Assembly (NCBI GenBank): GCA_963841065.1
Contig: CAWJBI010000033.1
Coordinates: 1 to 64,000, forward strand
Direction of reading: 5' to 3'
From: M0108 sp963841065
GTDB taxonomy: Bacteria; Pseudomonadota; Gammaproteobacteria; Chromatiales; Chromatiaceae
Length of the DNA stretch: 64,000 nucleotides
Shown: piece after piece, positions 46,730 to 53,845 of the stretch
Numbering within the stretch: the stretch's first letter is position 1
Layout of the letters: every line of letters begins with the position of its first letter
Program-made: the position numbers and the translations under genes
Notes under the pieces: model-generated
The model's input: the letters and a program-made list of their open reading frames with translations, nothing else
What the model was told of the DNA's origin: nothing
The model's database searches: none

Positions 46730-47905
46730 GTGTTGGGTATAGCAGGGTCAGTCCGCGCCGGACGAAGCAGCGAATTGAGGAGGGCCAGCCATGAAGGTTT
46801 CCCCCGACCTTACCACTGGCACGGGCGGCGCGCTGGCGGACCCGCCGGGCCTGGTTATCACCCAGACCGCTCCGGGCCCCTCCACCACGGGGGCCGCCTG
46901 CGCGCGGCGGCAAGCCACTACGGCCTGGCCCTGGACCAGTGGCTGGACCTCTCCACCGGCATCAATCCCAACGGCTGGCCGGTACCCTCGGTCCCGGCCT
47001 CGGCCTGGGCACGGCTGCCGGAGGACGAGGATGGCCTGGAGCAGGCCGCGCGGGCCTATTACGGCGCCTCGCACCTGCTGCCCGTCGCCGGTTCCCAGGC
47101 GGCGATCCAGGCCCTGCCCCGGCTGCGCGCCCCCGCGCGGGTTGGCGTCCTGTCGCCCGGCTATGCCGAACACGCCGCCGCCTGGCGCGCGGCTGGTCAC
47201 GCGGTCAGGGCCCTGGCCGCCGGAGCGGTGGATCAGGCGATCCCCACCTGCGATGTCCTGGTGCTGATCCATCCCAACAACCCCACGGTTGCCCGCTTCC
47301 CGCGGGAGCGGCTGCTCGACTGGCACGCCCAACTCGCCGCCCGCGGCGGCTGGCTGGTGATCGACGAGGCCTTCATGGATACGACCCCGGACCAGAGCCT
47401 CTGCGGCCTGAGCGCGCGCCCCGGCCTCATCGTCCTGCGCTCCCTGGGCAAGTTCTTCGGCCTGGCGGGGGCACGGGTAGGCTTCGTCTGCGCCCAGCCC
47501 GACCTGCTGGCGCGACTGGAGCGGCTGCTCGGCCCCTGGACCGTCAGTGCCCCGGCCCGCTGGGTCGCCCAGGCGGCGCTGCGGGATCAGGACTGGCGGG
47601 AGCGGGAGCGGCCCCGGCTGGTCGCGGCCGGGGAGCGGCTCGGCGCCCTGCTCCGCCGCCAGGGGCTCGCACCCCAGGGGGGTTGCGCCCTCTTCCAGTG
47701 GGTCCCTTCACCCCAGGCCCGGGACCTGCACCAGGCCCTGGCCCGCCAGGGGATTCTGACCCGCCTCTTCGAGGACCCCGCCAGCCTGCGCCTGGGCCTA
47801 CCCGGCACCGAGGCGGATTGGATGCGACTGGAGGCCGCCCTGGCCCAGGTGGTAGCCGAGGTGCTGCCCCAAGCCGCCGCGAACCTCGCCGAGGTTAAGC
47901 CATGA
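46730..47905 (+). CDS. L-threonine-O-3-phosphate decarboxylase (CobC/CobD type)
   Basis: This PLP enzyme makes aminopropanol phosphate for the nucleotide loop. Homology begins near 46885 with HHGGRLRAAASHYGLALDQW LDLSTGINP and continues with PVAGSQAAIQALPRL, LIHPNNPTVARFPRE and the PLP-lysine site SLGKFFGLAGARVGF. The start is unclear: a good ribosome site (GAGGAGGG) precedes ATG 46791, but that ATG is in another phase, while the open frame begins at GTG 46730 within repeat-adjacent DNA. The N-terminus was probably altered by the insertion of repeat copy B. Confidence 0.88.
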   Translation: MLGIAGSVRAGRSSELRRASHEGFPRPYHWHGRRAGGPAGPGYHPDRSGPLHHGGRLRAAASHYGLALDQWLDLSTGINPNGWPVPSVPASAWARLPEDEDGLEQAARAYYGASHLLPVAGSQAAIQALPRLRAPARVGVLSPGYAEHAAAWRAAGHAVRALAAGAVDQAIPTCDVLVLIHPNNPTVARFPRERLLDWHAQLAARGGWLVIDEAFMDTTPDQSLCGLSARPGLIVLRSLGKFFGLAGARVGFVCAQPDLLARLERLLGPWTVSAPARWVAQAALRDQDWRERERPRLVAAGERLGALLRRQGLAPQGGCALFQWVPSPQARDLHQALARQGILTRLFEDPASLRLGLPGTEADWMRLEAALAQVVAEVLPQAAANLAEVKP

Positions 47906-47983
47906 AGCGCTGGCTGGGGCACTTCTTACGAATGGTCATTCATACCCAGCGCTGGCCCCTCGCCGGCCCATCTCGGGAGGGCC

Positions 47984-48073
47984 GGGTGGGGGCTGGCGGG
48001 GGTGTCGACAGCAGGGATGCTGTCGCCAAGCCTACAGGGATGTATTCACGGCGTCCCCCGCCAGACACCACCC
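47984..48073 (+). repeat. Dispersed structured repeat, copy C
   Basis: The 90-bp core has arms GGGTGGGGGCTGGC / GCCAGACACCACCC and the same inner hairpin and AAGCCTACAGGGA segment as copies A and B. It lies between the decarboxylase gene and cobQ. Confidence 0.85.
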
Positions 48074-48162
48074 GGCCCGGGAAACCGCAAACACAGGTGG
48101 GTTCTGCATAGTATGGCGATCTTACTTACCAACTTGATCCCCTCCCTCGCCGAGGCCCGCGC

Positions 48163-49656
48163 ATGAAGACCCAAACCCTCATGGTCCAGGGCACCACCTC
48201 GGATGCGGGCAAGAGCCTGCTGGTGACGGCCCTGGGCCGCTGGCTGGTCCGGCGCGGGGTCCGGGTCGCCCCCTTCAAGCCCCAGAACATGGCCCTGAAC
48301 AGCGCGGTCACCGTCGATGGCGGCGAGATCGGCCGTGCCCAGGCGGCCCAGGCCCGGGCCTGCGGGCTGGAGCCCCACACCGACATGAATCCGGTGCTGC
48401 TCAAGCCCAACACCGACACCGGCGCCCAGGTCATCATCCAGGGCCGGGCGGTCGCCACCATGAACGCCCGCGACTACCAGGAATACAAGGGCCTGGCCCG
48501 CGTCGCCGTGCTGGAGTCCTACCAGCGCCTCGCCGACCGCTACCAGATCATACTGGTCGAGGGCGCGGGCTCCCCCGCCGAGATCAATCTACGGGCCAAC
48601 GACATCGCCAACATGGGCTTCGCCGAGGCCGTGGACTGCCCGGTGATCCTGATCGCCGACATCGACCGCGGCGGGGTCTTCGCCCATCTGGTCGGTACCC
48701 TGGAGCTGCTGAGCGACAGCGAACGGGCCCGGGTCCAGGGCTTCGTCATCAACCGCTTTCGCGGCGACCTCGCCCTCCTGCAACCCGGCCTGGACTGGCT
48801 GGAACGGCGCACCGGCAAGCCGGTACTGGGCGTCCTGCCCTTTCTGCCGGGGCTCCATCTGGAGGCCGAGGATGGCCTGGCCCTACCCCCCGTCCGCCAG
48901 CGCCGGGCGGGGGAGCCCGCACAGGCCGGTCTGCGCATCCTGGTCCCCGCCCTCCCCCGCCTCAGCAATCGCACCGATTTCGATCCCCTCTGCCTGCACC
49001 CCCAGGTCAGGCTGGACTTCATCGGCCCCGGCCAGGCGATACCACCCGCCGACCTCATCATCCTGCCCGGCTCCAAGAGCGTACGCGGGGATCTCGCCTG
49101 GCTGCGCCAGGAGGGCTGGGAGGCGGCGATCCAGCGGCACCTGCGTTATGGCGGCAAGGTCATGGGCATCTGCGGCGGCTTCCAGATGCTGGGCCGGGGC
49201 ATCCATGACCCCCTCGGCCTGGAGGGCGCGCCAGGGACCAGCGCCGGCCTGGGGCTCCTCGACCTGGAAACGACCCTGGAACAGGAAAAACAACTCCGCA
49301 ATGTCCAGGGCCGACTGGCCATCGCGGAGGCCCCCGTCTCCGGCTACGAGATTCATGCCGGCGTCACCCAGGGCCCCGCCCTGGCCAGGCCCGCCGTGCG
49401 CCTGACCGAGGGTCCGGATGGGGCCATCCGGGACGACGACCAGGTCCTCGGCACCTATCTGCACGGCCTCTTCGAATCAAGCGCCGCCCTCGCCGCCCTC
49501 CTGACCTGGGCTGGGCTGCGCCAGGTCGAACACCTCGACTACGAGGCCCTGCGCGAGGCCGCCTTCGACCGGCTGGCCGATACCCTCGATCAGCATCTGG
49601 ATCCCCACTGGCTGGAGAGCCTCATTGAGGGGGCACAGCCCTTGGCGCGAGGACTG
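48163..49656 (+). CDS. cobQ: Cobyric acid synthase
   Basis: CobQ/CbiP amidates side chains b, d, e and g with glutamine and ATP. Visible are MVQGTTSDAGKSLLVTALGR (ATP-binding), KPQNMALNSAVTVDGGEIGR AQ, PVILIADIDRGGVFAHLVGT, then MGICGGFQMLGRGIHDPLG with the nucleophilic Cys, and VLGTYLHGLFES with the catalytic His. Homology ends near residue 495. The frame has no stop there: it continues through element E6, out of phase through cobU and into cobT, ending at 51366. The end given is the last supported residue, not a stop codon. Confidence 0.9.
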
Positions 49657-49671
49657 GGGACGGCAGGGGAC

Positions 49672-49786
49672 GCCACCCCTCAGCCCCCTCTCCCCAGCCC
49701 TCCCCCGCGAGGGGGGAGGGAGCCGGAGAAGCCATGGCTTGCGCTACCGAAGTCGAGCCCTGCGGCCCTGGGGTCTGAAGGGTTAC
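49672..49786. repeat. Palindromic element E6 (inverted) at the cobQ/cobU boundary
   Basis: The reverse-oriented copy of E2 contains AGCCCTCCCCCGCGAGGGGG and GCGCTACCGAAG, and ends with GGGGTCTGAAGGGTTAC. It covers the expected stop of cobQ and the expected start of cobU. Confidence 0.8.
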
Positions 49787-50305
49787 CGGACCCTGATCCT
49801 GGGCGGCGTCCGTTCCGGGAAGAGCCGGCTGGCGGAGCGCCTGGCGAGCGAGGGCGCCGGCCCCGTCACCTACATCGCCACGGCCACCGCCGGGGATGGC
49901 GAGATGGCGGCCCGGATTGCCGCCCATCGCGCCCGGCGGCCGGCGCATTGGGGCCTGGTGGAGGAGCCCCTGCACCTGGCGGCGGCCCTGGCGGCCCATG
50001 CCGCCCCGGGGCACTGCCTGCTCGTCGATTGCCTGACGCTCTGGCTGACCAACCTGCTCCTGGCCGAGGACGCCACCCTGTGCGATCGGGAAGGCGCCGC
50101 GCTGCTCCAGGTGCTGCCGACCCTGCCGGGCCGGATCATTCTGGTCAGCAACGAGACCAGCCTGGGGGTCATGCCCCTGGGAGAACTCAGCCGGCGCTTT
50201 GGCGATGCCGCGGGCCAACTGCACCAGGACCTCGCGCCCCTCTGCGATCGCGTCATCCTCGCCATCGCCGGGCTACCACTCACCTTGAAGGACGCATCCG
50301 TATGA
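49775..50305 (+). CDS. cobU: Adenosylcobinamide kinase/guanylyltransferase
   Basis: CobU/CobP phosphorylates adenosylcobinamide and adds GMP. The protein has P-loop TLILGGVRSGKSRLAERLAS, TYIATATAGDGEMAARI, HRARRPAHW, LLVDCLTLWLTNLLL and VSNETSLGVMPLGELSRRFG, giving about 177 residues. No ATG or GTG precedes the P-loop in frame; the natural start position is CTG 49775 (CTG AAG GGT TAC) within the end of element E6, and TTG 49625 is far upstream. Start usage is therefore uncertain. The stop overlaps the cobT ATG (ATGA). Confidence 0.87.
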   Translation: MKGYRTLILGGVRSGKSRLAERLASEGAGPVTYIATATAGDGEMAARIAAHRARRPAHWGLVEEPLHLAAALAAHAAPGHCLLVDCLTLWLTNLLLAEDATLCDREGAALLQVLPTLPGRIILVSNETSLGVMPLGELSRRFGDAAGQLHQDLAPLCDRVILAIAGLPLTLKDASV

Positions 50306-51366
50306 ATTTGGACACGAGGATCGATTGGCTAGGGGTGCCGGCGGCCAGCCTGGACACCGAGGCCCAACGGGCCGCCCAGGACCGCCAGGCGACCCTGACC
50401 AAGCCTCCCGGCTCCCTGGGCCGGCTGGAGGAGACCGCCATCCGCCTCGCCGCCCTGCAAGGCACGCCGCGCCCCGCGCTCGACCGGGTGCGCATCACCA
50501 TCTTCGCGGGAGATCACGGCGTGGCGGCGGAGGGCGTGTCCGCCTTCCCCCAGGCCGTCACCGCCGAGATGATCAAGAACTTCGCCCGGGGCGGGGCGGC
50601 CATCTGCGTGGCCGCGCGCGCCCTCGGCGCCGAACTCGAGATCATCAACCTGGGGACGGTGCATGACCCCGGGCCCCTGGTGGGGGTCAAGGACCAGCCC
50701 CTGGGCCCGGGCACCGCCAATCTGATGACCGAGCCGGCCATGACCGATCACCAGGTCGCCCTTGCCCTCGGCGCCGGCCGTCATGCCGCCGAGCGCGCCC
50801 GCCTGGAGGGCTGCCAGCTCTTCATCGGTGGCGAGATGGGCATCGCCAACACCACGGCCGCCGCCGCCCTGGCCTGTGCCCTGTTGGGGGCCGAACCCAC
50901 CGACCTCGCCGGTCCCGGCACCGGTCTCGACCGGGAGGGCGTCGCCCACAAGGCCGCCGTCATCCAGCGGGCCCTCGACCACCATGCCCCGCATCTCGCC
51001 TCGCCCCTGGAGGCCCTGCGTCGCCTGGGCGGTTTCGAGATCGCCGCCCTCGCCGGCGCCTATCTGGCCTGCGCCCACATGGGCCTGCCGGTCCTGGTGG
51101 ACGGCTTCATCACCACCGTCTCCGCCCTCGTCGCCACCCGCCTGCAACCCCAGGTCGCGGACTGGCTCTTCTTTGCCCACGCCTCCGCGGAACCCGGCCA
51201 TGCCGCCGTCCTCGCGGCTCTGGCGGCCCACCCCCTGCTGGATCTGGGCCTGCGGCTGGGAGAGGGCAGCGGCGCCGCCATCGCCCTCCCCCTGCTGCGC
51301 CTGGCCTGCGCCCTGCACAACGAGATGGCCACCTTCGCCGAGGCCCAGGTCTCTAACCGGGTGTGA
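50302..51366 (+). CDS. cobT: Nicotinate-nucleotide-dimethylbenzimidazole phosphoribosyltransferase
   Basis: CobT makes alpha-ribazole phosphate from the lower-ligand base and nicotinate mononucleotide. The 354-residue product has TKPPGSLGRLEETAIRLAAL, FAGDHGVAAEGVSAFPQAVT, IGGEMGIANTTAAAALACAL, GPGTGLDREGVAHKAAVI and the C-terminal LRLGEGSGAAIALPLLR with the catalytic Glu. ATG 50302 overlaps the cobU stop. Confidence 0.96.
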   Translation: MNLDTRIDWLGVPAASLDTEAQRAAQDRQATLTKPPGSLGRLEETAIRLAALQGTPRPALDRVRITIFAGDHGVAAEGVSAFPQAVTAEMIKNFARGGAAICVAARALGAELEIINLGTVHDPGPLVGVKDQPLGPGTANLMTEPAMTDHQVALALGAGRHAAERARLEGCQLFIGGEMGIANTTAAAALACALLGAEPTDLAGPGTGLDREGVAHKAAVIQRALDHHAPHLASPLEALRRLGGFEIAALAGAYLACAHMGLPVLVDGFITTVSALVATRLQPQVADWLFFAHASAEPGHAAVLAALAAHPLLDLGLRLGEGSGAAIALPLLRLACALHNEMATFAEAQVSNRV

Positions 51367-51374
51367 GGTCGCGC

Positions 51375-52076
51375 ATGGCTAGCGTCACACCGCGTGTCCA
51401 CCGCCTCGACCTGCTGCGCCATGGCGAGACCCTGGGGGGGAGTCGCTTTCGCGGGCGTCTCGATGATCCGCTCACCGAGAGGGGTTGGGAGCAGATGTGG
51501 GCGGCGGTCGGGCCAGGGGAGGGCGTTAGGGAGTGGGACGGTATCGTCACCTCCCCCCTGGCCCGCTGCGCCGATTTCGCCCGCGCCCTGAGCCGGCGGC
51601 AGGACATCCCCCTAAGCCTGGACCCGCGGCTCGCCGAGCTGGACTTTGGCGACTGGGAGGGGCAAACCCCCGCCGACCTGATGGCGACGGACGCCGAGGC
51701 CCTGGGCCGTTTCTGGGCGGACCCGGTTGCCCACCCCCCGCCGAGCGGCGAGCCCTTGCTGGCCTTCCAGGCGCGGGTCCTGACCGCCTGGGATGAACTG
51801 TTGCGCCAGGATCGGGACGACCGGACCCTGGTGATCAGCCATGGGGGCGTCATCCGCGTCATCCTATGCCAGGTGCTGGGCTATCCCCTGGGGCGCTTGC
51901 TGGAACTGGACGTCGGCCATGCCAGCCTGAGGGGCATCCGAGTCCGTAGCGAGGGGGCAGGCGCCGGAGCCGGGGTGGGAGTGGGCGACGCCACGGGCAT
52001 ACCTGGCGCGGAGGCCCCTATCGGCCTCGACCCCAGGATGCGGGTCGAACTGATCCCGGACCTGGCAAGTTCATGA
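51375..52076 (+). CDS. cobC: Alpha-ribazole phosphatase (histidine phosphatase family)
   Basis: CobC removes the 5'-phosphate of alpha-ribazole phosphate. The phosphohistidine motif LLRHGETLGGSRFRGRLDDP is near the N-terminus, followed by TSPLARCADFARALSRR, LAELDFGDWEGQTPADL and VISHGGVIRVILCQVLG with the second catalytic His. A Gly/Ala-rich insert (GAGAGAGVGVGDATG) lies near the C-terminus. ATG 51375 is used; GTG 51363 is a possible earlier start overlapping cobT. Confidence 0.93.
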   Translation: MASVTPRVHRLDLLRHGETLGGSRFRGRLDDPLTERGWEQMWAAVGPGEGVREWDGIVTSPLARCADFARALSRRQDIPLSLDPRLAELDFGDWEGQTPADLMATDAEALGRFWADPVAHPPPSGEPLLAFQARVLTAWDELLRQDRDDRTLVISHGGVIRVILCQVLGYPLGRLLELDVGHASLRGIRVRSEGAGAGAGVGVGDATGIPGAEAPIGLDPRMRVELIPDLASS

Positions 52077-52813
52077 TCCGGCCCTTCCTCATCGCCCTGC
52101 AATTTCTCACCCGGCTCCCGGTCCGCCTTGGGGGCGAGCTGGAGGCAGAGGACCTCGGCCGCTCCCTGCTCTACTACCCCCTGGTCGGCCTCATCCTGGG
52201 GGGGCTCCTCGCCGCCAGCGCCTGGCTGTTGAGCGGTGCTCCCCCGCTCCTGGCCGGCGCCCTGGTCCTGACCCTGTGGGTCGCCCTCACCGGCGCCCTC
52301 CACCTGGACGGCCTGGCCGACACCATCGACGCCTGGGCCGGCGGCCGCGGCGACCCCGAGCGCACCCTGGCCCTCATGAAGGACCCTCACTGCGGTCCCC
52401 AGGGTGTCACGGGTCTGGTGCTGGTCCTGCTCCTCAAATTCGCCGCCCTGGCCGCCATCCTGGAGGCCGGCGACTATCTTCCCCTGATCCTGGCGCCTTT
52501 CCTGGCCAGGAGCGCCCTGCCCCTGCTGTTCCTGACCACCCCCTATGTCCGACCCGGCGGCCTCGGCGCCGCCCTGGCCTCCGGCATGCCCCGACGGGCG
52601 GGCACCGGGGTCCTCATCGCCGCCGGCGCCCTCACCCCCCTCATGGCGGGAGCACCAGGCTTGGTGGCCCTGGCCGTTACCCTCGCCGCCTTTTATATCC
52701 TGCGCCAGGCCATGAAGCATCGCATCGGCGGCACCACGGGCGACACCGCCGGCGCCCTGGTCGAACTCACCGAAGCCGTCGCCCTCCTGGCGGGGTCAGG
52801 TCTATATTTTTAG
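52073..52813 (+). CDS. cobS: Adenosylcobinamide-GDP ribazoletransferase (cobalamin synthase)
   Basis: CobS, an inner-membrane enzyme, joins adenosylcobinamide-GDP and alpha-ribazole. Motifs are ALQFLTRLPV at the N-terminus, GALHLDGLADTIDAWAGGRG DPERTLALMKD and PHCGPQGVTGLVLVLLLKF, with several helices. ATG 52073 overlaps the cobC stop (ATGA). The last residues, GSGLYF, and the stop codon are encoded by the end of a RAYT transposon remnant, so the native C-terminus has been replaced. Confidence 0.95.
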   Translation: MIRPFLIALQFLTRLPVRLGGELEAEDLGRSLLYYPLVGLILGGLLAASAWLLSGAPPLLAGALVLTLWVALTGALHLDGLADTIDAWAGGRGDPERTLALMKDPHCGPQGVTGLVLVLLLKFAALAAILEAGDYLPLILAPFLARSALPLLFLTTPYVRPGGLGAALASGMPRRAGTGVLIAAGALTPLMAGAPGLVALAVTLAAFYILRQAMKHRIGGTTGDTAGALVELTEAVALLAGSGLYF

Positions 52814-52895
52814 CACCGACGCCCTTCCCGGACCCCCCCGGCTTTTGCAGCGCTATGCTGACGATCCGGGCAACGGTGGCATATAGGGGGTCCAT
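52797..52895 (-). mobile_element. Decayed RAYT 3'-end remnant
   Basis: The minus strand reads ATVARIVSIALQKPGGSGKG, a degenerate copy of the C-terminal TTVARIVRKARQQTGEGPGR of the neighbouring transposase, and ends in the same GGTCAGGTCTATATTT. It lies in tandem with the full element and merges into cobS. Confidence 0.75.
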
Positions 52896-52898
52896 AAC

Positions 52899-53845
52899 AG
52901 GGTCAGGTCTATATTTCTAGCGTGAACTCCCTTCCCGGACCCTCCCCCGTTTGTTGCCGGGCTTTGCGGACGATGCGGGCGACGGTGGTGAAATGGAGGC
53001 CGAAGAAGGCGCCAATCTCGGCATAGCTGTACTCACCTGTCCCATAGGCCGTGATAATGGCCCCATCGCGACTGCCCGCAGCCTGGGAAATATGCGGCAA
53101 GGTGGGCGGGGGTCCCCGACGCTGCGGCTTGGGGATTTGGACCTCATCCCCCACATCGCCGCGCTTCTGCTGCATCCGGGCGACGAAACCCTCATCGCCC
53201 AGGTAGATTTGGCGATTCAGCCCGCCCCAGAGGCTCTCGGCACCGATGCCCTCCCTGACGAAGCGCCGGTAGGCCGCCTGGGCCTGGTCCCGCGTCCCCC
53301 CGAAGCTGGACAGGAGGGTGTCCGTGGTCAGCCAGGCCGGCGCCAAGGCCAGGCCCGCCGTCGCGCGATAACTGCTCCACGGCCAGGCGCTCGGATCCTC
53401 GACCATCCCGGCACGCACCGGATTCAACACCAGGTAGCGGCTGAGTTGCTGCAAATAGCTGTCCGAGTCAACGAGAATCGCCTGGTAGCGCCCCTGGAAC
53501 AGGTGCCCAGTGCGCCCGTGGCGACGGTTGGAGCCTTGGGTGAAGACGCCGTTGATCTGGCGCATCCCCTTGGCAAGATTAGCGTCCAGGGTCTCCACGA
53601 ACAGATGGTAGTGATTGGTCATCAGGCAGTAAGCATGGCAGCGCCACCGAAACCGTGCGACGACCTCGGCGACCAGGTCGAGGAAGGCGATCCGATCAAC
53701 ATCATCTTCGTAAATCGCCTCGCGCCTGTCGCCACGTTCGGTCAGGTGATAAAAGGCGCCCGGAAACTCGATACGTAAGGGTCTTGCCATGGGGTCCGTC
53801 CTCGACGAACAGGGTCTCATGCTCTGATTATAGACCTGACCCCCC
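52899..53845 (-). mobile_element. REP-associated tyrosine transposase element
   Basis: A Y1-type transposase gene is bounded by inverted copies of the motif GGGTCAGGTCTATA (52899-52912 and, reversed, about 53829-53842). It sits between convergent cobS and gshA; both genes end within its flanking motifs. Confidence 0.8.
52909..53790 (-). CDS. REP-associated tyrosine transposase (Y1_Tnp)
   Basis: The 293-residue protein starts MARPLRIEFPGAFYHLTERG. It carries the HUH motif in CHAYCLMTNHYHLFVET and the catalytic-Tyr region SYLQQLSRYLVLNPVRAGMV, and ends with a helix-turn-helix (SYAEIGAFFGLHFTTVARIV). These single-strand HUH transposases mobilise palindromic REP elements. ATG 53790 follows homology; 53820 is an earlier in-frame start. 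The gene is intact. It may be linked to the short palindromic elements of the cob cluster, but no sequence relation between them was evident. Confidence 0.92.
   Translation of the reverse strand: MARPLRIEFPGAFYHLTERGDRREAIYEDDVDRIAFLDLVAEVVARFRWRCHAYCLMTNHYHLFVETLDANLAKGMRQINGVFTQGSNRRHGRTGHLFQGRYQAILVDSDSYLQQLSRYLVLNPVRAGMVEDPSAWPWSSYRATAGLALAPAWLTTDTLLSSFGGTRDQAQAAYRRFVREGIGAESLWGGLNRQIYLGDEGFVARMQQKRGDVGDEVQIPKPQRRGPPPTLPHISQAAGSRDGAIITAYGTGEYSYAEIGAFFGLHFTTVARIVRKARQQTGEGPGREFTLEI

Noticed and set aside
34766..49786. The regular repeats in the cobalamin cluster considered as a CRISPR array
   Set aside because: They are kilobases apart, unequal in length and lie inside coding regions; there are no regular spacers and no cas genes.
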